A stretch of 11,613 bases of DNA, taken from contig NW_020169399.1 of the NCBI RefSeq assembly GCF_000988165.1, forward strand, positions 1 through 11,613, in the 5' to 3' direction. Within the stretch, counting starts at the first letter, position 1; each line of letters starts with the position of its first letter. The stretch comes from Vairimorpha ceranae. Its lineage: Eukaryota > Microsporidia > Nosematidae. The notes below the pieces were generated by a model. That model did not search any database. It saw only the letters and a list, made by a program, of their open reading frames with translations, and was not told where the DNA came from. The position numbers and the translations under genes are program-made. Below, one piece after another: positions 1 through 10,358 of this stretch.

Positions 1-38
1 AGATATTGTTAATATATTGGTATTTTACCGAAACGCTC

Positions 39-960
39 TTACTTATTGGTCCACGTTGTAATTAATACCACAAATATGATTCCTAATAGCAGAAATAAGC
101 TTAAAATGGCATATGAAGGAATGTTTTATAATTTTGTAAGGGTGAACTGTGAAGTAAAATATTGAAGATGTAATAAAAAAGAATGTTCTGGATATTTTAT
201 GTAATAATATGAATGATAAATTTCGTTATCTATCAAACTATAGCCAGTTGTAAGACAATTGAAAAGCTTTTTCTAATAGTATTAGCAATTAAGTTTAAAC
301 AAGGGCGCTTTAAACACTCATTGATGTAGCTTTTTATGCTATTACCAAGGAAGGATGTCTTTTAGAAGTATATAAGTCAAGAATACTTAAAGACCTTGTA
401 ACGAATACTAGAACGAAAATAGCTTCAGTAAATAACTAAAATCTGACATTCCGCTAGAATGTCAAAAATATAAGACGGCCAGCAATTTTTAATGCTAAAA
501 GAGAAATAATATTGTTTGAATAAAACAGTAATTTTTAAAGGTACAAATATGCTGAGATTTTTACAATACAACATCGTCATCATTTTTACTAAAACATTTA
601 AAAATGCATTTAGTGACTTCAAACAGCTTTTTACTTTTTTTCAAGAATTAGAGGCAAATACACTTTTATTTTGTATTGTTTTGGGAAAAAAAGATCAATA
701 TTGCATAAAATATAATGAAATTTATTGTAAATGATATAAAAATCAAAATAAAAACAAACAAAACATTTGATATAGATTTCGCATGTTTTAGTTTTTAACT
801 TCAAAAAGCGTTGTGCTTCAATGTATAATTTCAGGTTGTTATTCTCGTCTAGGTCAAATCATTTGACGAAAGTTACAAATTGTCAGTAAAGATAATGCTC
901 GGCTTAGCTTTTATTCCCACGGAAGATGTATTAATGATGGCAAAAAAATTTATGTTAATC
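39..960 (-). pseudogene. Decayed gene for a protein ending in a membrane anchor
   Basis: Read on the minus strand, this stretch is a chain of protein-like segments split by stops and frame changes. From 858 to 634 there are 75 open codons (including KIKVYLPLILE). A run of seven A (plus-strand T7 at 635-641) then shifts the frame, and the next frame continues (KKLFEVTKCIFKCFSKNDDD) to a stop at 561-563. Another frame carries on to a stop at 425-427. A 42-codon piece at 361-236 and a final piece at 230-39 follow; the last has one internal stop and ends in a typical membrane segment (AILSLFLLLGIIFVVLITTW, then TNK and stop). Above 858 the same frame continues with more stops (EHYLY, QFVTFVK). 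No start codon with a CCC motif is visible. I see no known domain. The many lesions argue against simple sequencing error. The product family is unknown; the C-terminal anchor recalls the two intact orphan genes nearby. Confidence 0.6.
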
Positions 961-1717
961 TACATAATTAGAATTAAAAGATGCAATTTGCACATTTAAT
1001 TGATTTGAAAAGCATTTTACAATAAATGATCTAGATAGAAACAAAAATATTGATTTGTAAGCGTATATGAAAGAACTATGCAATATTTATTGAAAATATA
1101 CAATTGACTCAAAATAAATAAAAACATCCAATTTAATTAATAAAAAGAAAACATATACAACTTGCTACAGTTGTTAATAAAATAAAAAAAGATCACCTGA
1201 AGTCAGAAAAAATCTTAGTTATTTTTTTATGTTAACTATAATAACCAAAAAAAACAATAAAATATGTAAAATAGTTACAGAATACAATTCTTATAAAAAT
1301 TTTGATTATTAAAATGCTGTGATTATGTATTTTAGTTGGAAAATTAGAATAAATTTTTTATCAATAAGAAGTAAAAAATTTTGTTATGAAAAGCACTTAC
1401 AGGTTGGCATTAAATAAATAAAAATTTTATACTAATTAAGTTTATTTGCCAATAAGCAGATGTCTATGGATATTTCCTATTTCAAAAGATGATTATATTT
1501 AACTCTTGTGCACTGAATATTAAAATAATTTTTCTCATAAATCAATCCTATTGCGTTTGTCAATATTTCAGATTATTTTTTTTTGTAAATTTTAAATAAA
1601 AACCTGATTTATTATTTTACATGAAACTATTTTTTTTACTTTTTAAAAAAAAGCTTTTTTTTAATGACTATTAACAAAATTTTTGTGTACGATATTAAAA
1701 AAACAATAACATTTACT
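961..1717. other. AT-rich spacer without recognisable genes
   Basis: About 750 bp of A/T runs with stops in all frames. I see no tRNA, no rRNA, no CCC-type start motif and no protein-like reading. It separates the decayed gene on the left from the 3' end of the 125-aa gene and presumably includes that gene's terminator or poly(A) region, but no specific signal can be singled out in such biased sequence. Confidence 0.6.
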
Positions 1718-2095
1718 TTAAGAAGTAAATTGAAAAGAAGCAAAATTTTTAATCGAAATTTTTACGTATAGTATCAGTAAAAATGAAATTATCACTAAAA
1801 AAATAAAAAAGCAAACTACTAGACAAACAGCTATTTTATTAATCATATCCGAATCTAATAAAACATCTTTCTGTCCTTCAATTTTAGTTTTTTCCCCCGT
1901 ATGCTCTATATCAATCAAATAAATTGTTCTTTCAGCTGGATTATCGAAATATTTTGTACCACCAGTATTGGGTTTTAAATATTTATAATTTTCATTGTAT
2001 AAGTAACTGTCACCATAAAGTAGTTCCATAGATCTTATATCTGTTTCTTCTACCATAATAGTGCTATTTATTGCTACAAAAAATAGGTAGAACAT
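1718..2095 (-). CDS. Orphan single-pass membrane protein (125 aa)
   Basis: An intact 125-codon minus-strand gene that I do not recognise. The N-terminus is short and hydrophobic (MFYLFFVAIN, residues 1-10), too short for a confident signal peptide. Residues 15-85 are polar and rich in Tyr, Asp and Glu (for example GTKYFDNPAERTIYLIDIEH at 46-65). Residues 87-112 form one strong transmembrane helix (INKIAVCLVVCFFIFLVIIS onwards), followed by a short, mildly basic tail (VKISIKNFASFQFTS). The start is supported by CCC five nt before the ATG, as at the conserved genes here. Topology is either type I with a weak leader or tail-anchored in the cytosol. The start lies inside an inverted repeat. Long AT-only spacers flank it, so no operon-like context helps. 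That it is a real gene is inferred from the motif, the intact frame and the well-formed helix. Confidence 0.6.
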   Translation of the reverse strand: MFYLFFVAINSTIMVEETDIRSMELLYGDSYLYNENYKYLKPNTGGTKYFDNPAERTIYLIDIEHTGEKTKIEGQKDVLLDSDMINKIAVCLVVCFFIFLVIISFLLILYVKISIKNFASFQFTS

Positions 2096-2130
2096 TTAAT
2101 GGGTAAATAATTTTCTTTATCCATTAAATG
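2093..2130. repeat. Inverted repeat over the 125-aa gene start
   Basis: The arms at 2093-2107 and 2116-2130 are reverse complements at 14 of 15 positions, separated by an 8-nt loop (TAATTTTC). The left arm contains the minus-strand start codon and its CCC motif. The right arm repeats the CCATTAAATG context facing the plus strand, but that ATG opens only seven codons. Confidence 0.75.
2096..2106 (-). promoter_or_regulatory. CCC-like start motif of the 125-aa gene
   Basis: On the minus strand the sequence reads TTTACCCATTAAATG, placing CCC five nt before the ATG. The same arrangement precedes every well-supported gene in the window and corresponds to the CCC-like motif known immediately upstream of microsporidian start codons. 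Confidence 0.6.
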
Positions 2131-2745
2131 CCTAATAAAGTAAAGATTTAATTTAAAAACAAACATTTAATTGTATTTTATAATTAGTTTAGCTTAGTTA
2201 AATAAAAAAGACAATAATTCAACTTTAGATCTGGTTTAGATAAAATTTAATTTATACAATTTTTACTTTAATTTTAAAATAATTCTATTTAACAAAATTA
2301 CAAAAAATCAACATTATTTTAATATAAATAAAAATTTAAAAAATTAAGCTTTTTTTATTTAAAAGATAGTACCTGACTAGAGTGTTATTAAAGTTGGTAA
2401 GCATAATTATTATTTACTTTTTATAGAAAATTAATTAAGTAAATTTTGCTGAAGTAAACAAAAAAACAAAAATTTAATTATTTATTGTTTAGTTTTTGTG
2501 TAGTAAGTCGGGTTATTAGAACTTATGCATTAGAAAATTATCTATATTTTTATGGTCAAATTACATCACTGTATTACTATTATAAATTATTGTTCAAACA
2601 TTATAAACTTTTTTTGTATTTCCATACTTTTTTGTTTATTCTTTTTTCCTTAGAAAATTCTTTTTCCGTAATCTTAACATTTGCGCATTTTTAGCACTAG
2701 CATGCCAAAGGGCTTTTCTTGGTAAAAAAATATTATTAATTTTCA
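2131..2745. other. AT-rich spacer; only marginal open frames
   Basis: Mostly A/T runs. A 69-codon plus-strand frame (2485-2694) is rich in Phe, Tyr and Leu, as expected from translating T-rich DNA, and has no CCC motif. On the minus strand, 2636-2746 has a 36-codon frame (MKINNIFLPRKALWHASAKN and on) that starts where the decayed reading at 2746-3177 ends. It could be the tail of that relic, but it is too short to call as a gene. Confidence 0.5.
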
Positions 2746-3177
2746 TTAGGATATTATTATAGGGATGACAACTGGCAGTACGTTACCAGGCTAGGGATTC
2801 ACTGGATATTGTGGTTGGTAAAGCTTATATGGGTATAATGATCGTTATGGATTCGAAATGCTATAGCTTCATAGCTTGTTGCGTTTTTACCGGGCGGCTC
2901 TTCAAATGTAATTTTTACTGTAGATGGAATGAGATTACAGATGTAATACAGCTATATCAATTACCTTTTTAAACTATTATATGCCTTCTTGCAATTTTTG
3001 GACATTTACACCATTTAGTTTAAGCAAACAGCCAAGCTTAGGATACGACTGTGTCGGCAAATATACAATAACAGTTGTTGTGTCAACGTCAAGTTATTAC
3101 TTAGCGATTTCGTAGTGTTAAATTCGAATCTTTCTTCCTTCAGCATCAGAATAAAGTATATACAAATAGTTAAAATT
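2746..3177 (-). pseudogene. Second decayed coding relic
   Basis: This roughly 430-bp patch is visibly richer in G and C than the flanking DNA and reads like broken protein on the minus strand. Around 3150 there is YSDAEGRKIRI, then stops. The segment 3093-2980 has 38 open codons (LDVDTTTVIVYLPTQSYPKL and on, ending QKLQEGI). After stops, a second frame at 2951-2802 has 50 open codons (NLIPSTVKITFEEPPGKNAT, then SYEAIAFRI). A third, proline-rich frame near 2844-2749 (YPYKLYQPQYPVNP, one stop, PGNVLPVVIPIIIS) ends at 2746. Composition and amino-acid mix look like former coding sequence, but no start codon, CCC motif or known domain is seen. Some plus-strand frames are also open for 40-50 codons near 3017-3185, so the strand is an inference. 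The VYLP string also occurs in the relic at 39-960, which is too short to prove kinship. Confidence 0.45.
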
Positions 3178-4088
3178 TTACTATAATAACCCTTAAATTG
3201 AATATTTACACAAAGGTATAAACATTGAAAAAATAATATTGACGAATATACAAAATTTTAAAAGTTTTTTTTTTTTCAATCAAAAAAATTTATAACATCC
3301 TAAAAAATAATAATTATTTTTTTTTGTAAAATATTCCAAATAGATTTAAATCAATAGAATTTAAATTTTTTGTGTCTTATTTTTGAAGTATACAAATTAA
3401 TGGTATTTGTACATTTAAAACTTAACTTTATTATAAAATGTAGAATGTATAGTAAGCCTTTTATACAGAATTTTTTGCATGAAGTGTACCTTTAAATTTT
3501 TTACTTAACGATTGTAAAATTTTTATTTATAGGTAATGTTGTAAATTACTGCTGACAATAAAGAATTTTTTAAAGCATTAATCAAAAATTTTTTATAGAA
3601 AATCCTTCACAAATAATATCACATAGACTTGAACTCTTATGACAAAATACTGTTTGAAGTTATATAAATTTCTTGATTTATGCCTTTAATCTAAATACAT
3701 AAATATATTAAATATTGATTTATACATTAAATGAAAATTTAATCAAAAAATATTACTTTTAGAATTAAACATAAATTTTAATAGTGAGCTTGGCTTTCAT
3801 ATCTTCCTCATTTTATACGAGATGCCTTATTAATTTGATTTTCTAGATTACATGTAAATGAATTTAATAATATTTTTATTTATTGATATTTTATATTTTA
3901 ATTAAAAAATTTAAATTTAAAGAACAAAGAATTTAATTGTATATCTGACCCAATAAAATCTAGTTTGGAATAACAATTTTTTATGAGTCTAGCAGGGAAT
4001 GGTATTATATCCGTTGTATAATACACAACTATAAATTTAATAAGTTTAATATAAAAAATTAATTAAATAAATATAAAAGTTTTTAATG
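3178..4088. other. AT-rich spacer without recognisable genes
   Basis: About 900 bp with long T and A runs (for example around 3265) and stops in every frame. Two short patches, near 3785-3850 and 3960-4020, are a little less AT-rich but give no protein-like reading and no RNA fold that I can recognise. Nothing further can be supported. Confidence 0.55.
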
Positions 4089-4472
4089 TTATACACTAGC
4101 AGGCTTTGTAAATGCTACCACTAGACTTACAGGTACTAAAACACAACACAATACAAGTATAAATATAAATATACTCTTCACAACAGAAACTGGTGATTCT
4201 TCTGTAGAATATGAATCACACAAATCCAAATCAAGTTCGCCAGTAATATTTTCCCGCTTATTTTTATTATCTTCTTCCACTGTTCCTACATTATTACTAT
4301 TTGCCTGTTTATCAATAGTTATACCACAAGATTCTTTACTTGTACTTGGCTTTGTATTAACATCATTGCTATTGTCTAAAGAGCCGTTAGAATGATGTAC
4401 TTCGACAATTGCCATTTCATTGTTTTCTTTTAATATACAGCCATAATTTTTTAATAAAAAAATAATAAACAT
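4089..4472 (-). CDS. Orphan protein with C-terminal membrane anchor (127 aa)
   Basis: An intact 127-codon minus-strand gene of unknown family. Residues 20-98 are hydrophilic, rich in Asn, Ser, Asp and Glu and probably disordered (SNGSLDNSNDVNTKPSTSKE at 28-47; an acidic patch DLDLCDSYSTEESP at 81-94). Residues 99-121 are a strong transmembrane helix (SIFIFILVLCCVLVPVSLVV), followed by a six-residue tail (TKPASV). That layout is typical of tail-anchored membrane proteins. The first ATG is preferred because CCC lies four nt upstream. Met20 is an alternative start with no such motif, and it would remove a short hydrophobic N-terminus (MFIIFLLKNY). It is tandem to CDC48 on the same strand, 242 bp beyond the CDC48 stop, each with its own start motif, so co-transcription is not indicated. 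Candidate roles such as SNARE-like or secreted-pathway protein are unsupported: no heptad coiled coil is visible. Confidence 0.6.
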   Translation of the reverse strand: MFIIFLLKNYGCILKENNEMAIVEVHHSNGSLDNSNDVNTKPSTSKESCGITIDKQANSNNVGTVEEDNKNKRENITGELDLDLCDSYSTEESPVSVVKSIFIFILVLCCVLVPVSLVVAFTKPASV

Positions 4473-4481
4473 TGATGGGCA
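4473..4481 (-). promoter_or_regulatory. CCC-like start motif of the 127-aa gene
   Basis: Minus-strand sequence TTTGCCCATCAATG places CCC four nt before the first ATG. It favours this start over the in-frame Met20, which lacks any C triplet upstream. Confidence 0.55.
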
Positions 4482-4714
4482 AAAATTTTAAATTTAAAAT
4501 AATTTTTTGTGTCTTTGCACATAAAAACAATTTTAAAATAAATCTCTATAAAGTAAATATTAATTAGAAGAATATATAAAAAATTTAATTAATTTATTTA
4601 ATTTTTAATATTAAGTTGTTTTTTAATTTTTTAAATACAATGTAAATAATTTTTTAAAAAATGTAAGCATCATGCACTCAATGTAATAAATAATAAAAGA
4701 TTAAGATCAATATT

Positions 4715-7548
<2,834 letters not shown>

Positions 7549-7558
7549 TAACCCCTAA
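7549..7558 (+). promoter_or_regulatory. CCC-like start motif of the MscS gene
   Basis: GTAACCCCTAAATG: a run of four C ends three nt before the ATG. It is almost identical to the motif before the NudC gene (TTAACCCTAAATG) and supports the first Met. Confidence 0.75.
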
Positions 7559-9343
7559 ATGAGACTTTTATTTTTTTTCACTGCAATAGTTTTAGATGTC
7601 ATCTTACTTGTAATTTTTAGATTACAGAATCTAAATATTAAAAGATTAATATTTATTCCTCTTACTACTCTACATTGTATAATAGCTTATTACACATACA
7701 TTACAAGAGAAAAAATGACTTTTAATATTGTTGTAAAGACCTTTTTTAGACTTTTTAAATTCTTATTAATCTTTGTATTCGTGTATACTTTGCAGCATGT
7801 CGTGTACATAAAATATCCCGATTCTTTGTATACCGGTGTAGGAATATTAATGCTTATTGATTTAATAAGAGCCTTCTTTTATGAAATAGTTAGTCATGGA
7901 TTCAAAAATAGACTATCTAATGGAATATTTAATGATATATTACAAATTGAACCATTTTTTTTAAAATCTAATATAAATTACAAACCGTTAACAATTGAGG
8001 AATTTTATGAAAAAGGTAAACCAACTAGTGTCGACGTTGATTACTTATTCGATCTGTGGAATGACGAGTCAATACAAACTGACAGGTCTCTGGCTGTTTA
8101 TACCGCCGAAGACATAAATTTACGCCCTGAGGCAGAAGAAATTAGCAATGAAGCGAGATTGTATAATAAGCGTGCGCTAGTAAATAAGAATGTAAAGTCC
8201 TCTTATGGATCACCATTTAAGAAACAAATCGAGTCTAGCGTATCTATTAGTGACAATGTCGATACAATTGTAAAACCAGAATCATATTTATTTCCATCGC
8301 CTGATATTGAAAATAATCCGACTTTTGATTCGAAAGTGGCAAAAGATACTACGATTTATCATTGCGATTCAAATGAAATTGTCTCTGATAACGAACAGGA
8401 AGATGAAGAATCCCTTAACGAATTCCAGAAAAAAGATCAAGAAGCAAATTTGTGGATTTCTATAAACGAAGAAGTAAGAAAGGCGCAACACACACAGCCA
8501 AAAACTGGACGAATTACAAAAAAATCTTTAAAATTTCATTTTCAGGATAAATCAGAGATTGCATACAGAATTTTAAGTTTCAATCGCACGGAAGAGTTAA
8601 ATTACATTGTATTTAGAGACAATATTAGGCAAATTAATAACGAAAGAGGAAATTTGTATATCGCCATAGAATGCAATAATAATTTATTATCTAAGATTTA
8701 TTATACCTTAATTTGTATAGAATCACTTTTAATGTACTGGTTTGTATCTAGCTGGCTTGATATACAGCCTTTACTTATAAAACTCTGCTTGCCTATTTTT
8801 ATTCTTCCGGCATTTTCGTCTATAAAGGTTATCATTGAGTCTTTTCTCTTTATTGTTTACACGCATCCATACGATCCCGGCGATAGAATATTTTTAGACG
8901 GGGAAAATTATATTGTACGTGATATTTCACTGTTAAAAACTACTCTTATACGATGGGATGGGGCACGATGTTATATTGTTAATGTATTAATTAAAGACAA
9001 ATCTATAACGAATGTAAGAAGGTCTTCTGCCCAGACTTGGACATTAGAGTTATTAATTGATGCACGTACTTCTAACAGAAAAATAGAAGAGTTACAAGAC
9101 GTTTTTAACCGACTAGTAGAAGAAGACAAATCGTATAAAAGTGTAAACATGCATATTTTAGAAATAGTAGATTCTGCATATGTCAAACTTAATTTACTTG
9201 TAAAACACAAATATAATTTTCAAAATGGGTTTTTAATGTGGAATAATCACACTAAATTTTTACGAATATTATCATCTGCATTAGCGATAATTGATATAAA
9301 ATATTTACCGATGTCACAAAATATTGACCCTATATATAAATGA
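7559..9343 (+). CDS. MscS-family mechanosensitive ion channel (eukaryotic type)
   Basis: A 594-aa membrane protein. Likely transmembrane segments lie at about residues 3-20, 30-48, 62-82 and 92-110. A long acidic, probably cytosolic linker follows (115-370, with SDNEQEDEESLNEF at 276-289). Two more hydrophobic segments are at about 380-400 and 404-434. The last runs into the MscS beta domain: HPYDPGDRI (436-444), DGENYIVRDISLLKTTLIRW (447-466), then IKDKSITNVRRS (478-489). This matches the HPYDxGDR, DG and xxNxRRS pattern of fungal and plant MscS-like channels. After it comes a mixed alpha/beta C-terminal region. Such channels open under membrane tension to release ions and osmolytes. Microsporidia keep MscS proteins, and a role in osmotic events such as spore germination is plausible but inferred. 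No EF-hand like that of fungal Msy proteins is seen. The start is supported by the CCCC motif. Confidence 0.85.
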   Translation: MRLLFFFTAIVLDVILLVIFRLQNLNIKRLIFIPLTTLHCIIAYYTYITREKMTFNIVVKTFFRLFKFLLIFVFVYTLQHVVYIKYPDSLYTGVGILMLIDLIRAFFYEIVSHGFKNRLSNGIFNDILQIEPFFLKSNINYKPLTIEEFYEKGKPTSVDVDYLFDLWNDESIQTDRSLAVYTAEDINLRPEAEEISNEARLYNKRALVNKNVKSSYGSPFKKQIESSVSISDNVDTIVKPESYLFPSPDIENNPTFDSKVAKDTTIYHCDSNEIVSDNEQEDEESLNEFQKKDQEANLWISINEEVRKAQHTQPKTGRITKKSLKFHFQDKSEIAYRILSFNRTEELNYIVFRDNIRQINNERGNLYIAIECNNNLLSKIYYTLICIESLLMYWFVSSWLDIQPLLIKLCLPIFILPAFSSIKVIIESFLFIVYTHPYDPGDRIFLDGENYIVRDISLLKTTLIRWDGARCYIVNVLIKDKSITNVRRSSAQTWTLELLIDARTSNRKIEELQDVFNRLVEEDKSYKSVNMHILEIVDSAYVKLNLLVKHKYNFQNGFLMWNNHTKFLRILSSALAIIDIKYLPMSQNIDPIYK

Positions 9344-9377
9344 TAATTAATAAACAAAAAATAAATAAATTGATTTT
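9344..9377. other. 34-bp convergent junction of MscS and NudC genes
   Basis: The two stop codons face each other with only 34 AT-rich bases between. An AATAAA on the plus strand at 9349-9354, just past the MscS stop, is a possible poly(A) signal. Any normal 3' UTR on either transcript must run into the opposite gene, a known habit of microsporidian transcription. Confidence 0.6.
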
Positions 9378-9776
9378 TTAATTATTAAAATTAGTAGTTT
9401 TTTCAGATGACTCGTACGCCATTTTTTCTATAGCCTCCCTGGCTTCAGGGTCTAACATACTAAAATCAAGGTTAGACTCTTCCGCCAATTTAGTTGTATC
9501 TACTTTTTCAGATCCTTCTAATAAAGAATCCCACCAGTCGTTGCGCTGCTTTGTAAGGAAAAATTCAATATTATCATCCTCTTTTACCCAAAATTCAGAT
9601 CCTACATCAATTCGCTTAAGAAGCACGCCACTCAAAATTTCTTTTCCATTATAATTTATGGTTATTTTTCTATCTTTAATTTCGTATGCAATTGATGTTT
9701 TTTCAGAATTTTTGTCAAGTTTAAAGGATATTTGTACTTCATTTAGTGTTTGCTTCCAGGTGTACAAATCGGACAT
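9378..9776 (-). CDS. nudC: NudC-type CS-domain co-chaperone
   Basis: A 132-aa protein matching the C-terminal half of NudC, the nuclear distribution protein that acts as an HSP90 co-chaperone and stabilises dynein-pathway clients. The CS (p23-like) domain spans about residues 3-90: it opens with YTWKQTLNEVQISFKL (5-20), has FWVKEDDNIEFFLTKQ (62-77) and closes with the NudC signature WWDSLLEGSEKVDTTKL (81-97). Residues 108-123 (LDPEAREAIEKMAYES) match the NudC tail helix that follows the CS domain. The coiled N-terminal region of animal NudC is absent, leaving a minimal version in keeping with microsporidian reduction. The DTTK and EKM features favour NudC over p23 or Sgt1, though a NudC-like paralogue cannot be excluded. 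CCC three nt upstream supports the start. It converges on the MscS gene. Confidence 0.85.
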   Translation of the reverse strand: MSDLYTWKQTLNEVQISFKLDKNSEKTSIAYEIKDRKITINYNGKEILSGVLLKRIDVGSEFWVKEDDNIEFFLTKQRNDWWDSLLEGSEKVDTTKLAEESNLDFSMLDPEAREAIEKMAYESSEKTTNFNN

Positions 9777-9785
9777 TTAGGGTTA
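9777..9785 (-). promoter_or_regulatory. CCC-like start motif of the NudC gene
   Basis: Minus-strand sequence TTTTAACCCTAAATG places CCC three nt before the ATG, a near copy of the motif before the MscS gene. Confidence 0.75.
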
Positions 9786-10188
9786 AAAAATATAGATTTT
9801 AAATTTTTATTATGTTTAGATCTACAACACAATACCTAAACAAAACTATATCAAGGTATTTACACTTTGATGATTATATAAAAATTGAAGATAAATAAAG
9901 GACAGTAATATATAATGTTGTACAATAAATACATTTTCAAGAAGTAATTAATACAAAAAGGTTTAAAGTAATGTATTATTAAAATAAATAATAGTATTTT
10001 GTTCTTACGTCTAAAGTAATATATAACATTTTGTAATAATTTTACAATACTTACAATGCTTTTTTAAAAATTTAATTACATAAATTTAAGTAAGCGAATA
10101 GATCCTAGAAGAAAATTCTTTTAATAAATTTTAATTTACTTATATGCACAAAAAATATCCCCCTTTTTTCAAAAACAAATTTTTATTT
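9786..10188. other. AT-rich spacer upstream of the NudC gene
   Basis: About 400 bp of AT-rich sequence with no protein-like frame on either strand. It must contain the NudC promoter at its left end. A run of five C lies at 10159-10163, upstream of the GC island; a matching downstream ATG would be 10201, about 37 nt away, which is further than at the other genes. Confidence 0.5.
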
Positions 10189-10302
10189 TTAGACATAAAT
10201 ATGACCGATATGTCGAAAAATGTCGCTCATAATGTACACTCGATCGCCGGCATTTTTATGTACATCTTTATATTCTAAAAATAATACACCTCGTCCAGGC
10301 AT
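10189..10302 (-). CDS. Candidate micro-ORF in a GC-richer island (37 aa)
   Basis: Within about 110 bp of markedly higher GC (10189-10309) in otherwise nearly pure AT DNA, the minus strand encodes 37 codons with a balanced residue mix: MPGRGVLFLEYKDVHKN, then AGDRVYIMSDIFRHIGHIYV. The same frame is open three codons further upstream. There is no CCC motif before the ATG, which weakens the case. The plus strand also has a 25-codon frame here (10201-10278, MTDMSKNVAHNVHSI onwards). It could be a very small protein, an exon of a spliced gene, a relic of a lost gene or a structured non-coding RNA. No family is recognised and no tRNA fold is visible. The compositional island is the observation; coding status is inference. 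Confidence 0.3.
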   Translation of the reverse strand: MPGRGVLFLEYKDVHKNAGDRVYIMSDIFRHIGHIYV

Positions 10303-10325
10303 TTGCCATCGTTACAAATAAAAAC

Positions 10326-10358
10326 TGTTTTAACAATAATTTAATTATTGTTAAAACA
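10326..10358. repeat. Perfect 15-bp inverted repeat (hairpin)
   Basis: The arms TGTTTTAACAATAAT (10326-10340) and ATTATTGTTAAAACA (10344-10358) are exact reverse complements around a 3-nt loop, TTA. It sits 24 bp beyond the ATG of the micro-ORF and could be a transcriptional boundary, a protein-binding palindrome or chance in AT-rich DNA, although 15 exact pairs including four G-C pairs makes chance less likely. Confidence 0.75.

Noticed and set aside
516..734. Plus-strand open frame of 72 codons
   Set aside because: Opposite the better-supported decayed minus-strand gene; rich in Phe, Lys and Ile as expected from AT-rich DNA, with no CCC motif.
780..960. Transposase relic on the plus strand
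   Set aside because: A plus-strand reading (YSRLGQII, then VSKDNARLSFYSHGRC) is suggestive, but the minus-strand frame joins directly to the 75-codon segment of the decayed gene and explains the patch better.
2485..2694. Plus-strand open frame of 69 codons with hydrophobic content
   Set aside because: Phe/Tyr/Leu richness follows from T-rich DNA, and it lacks the start motif carried by every supported gene here.
8971..9210. Minus-strand open frame of 79 codons
   Set aside because: Antisense to the MscS beta domain region; no start motif and no protein family.
10189..10312. tRNA gene in the GC island
   Set aside because: No cloverleaf, A box or GGTTCGA-type B box could be laid out on either strand.
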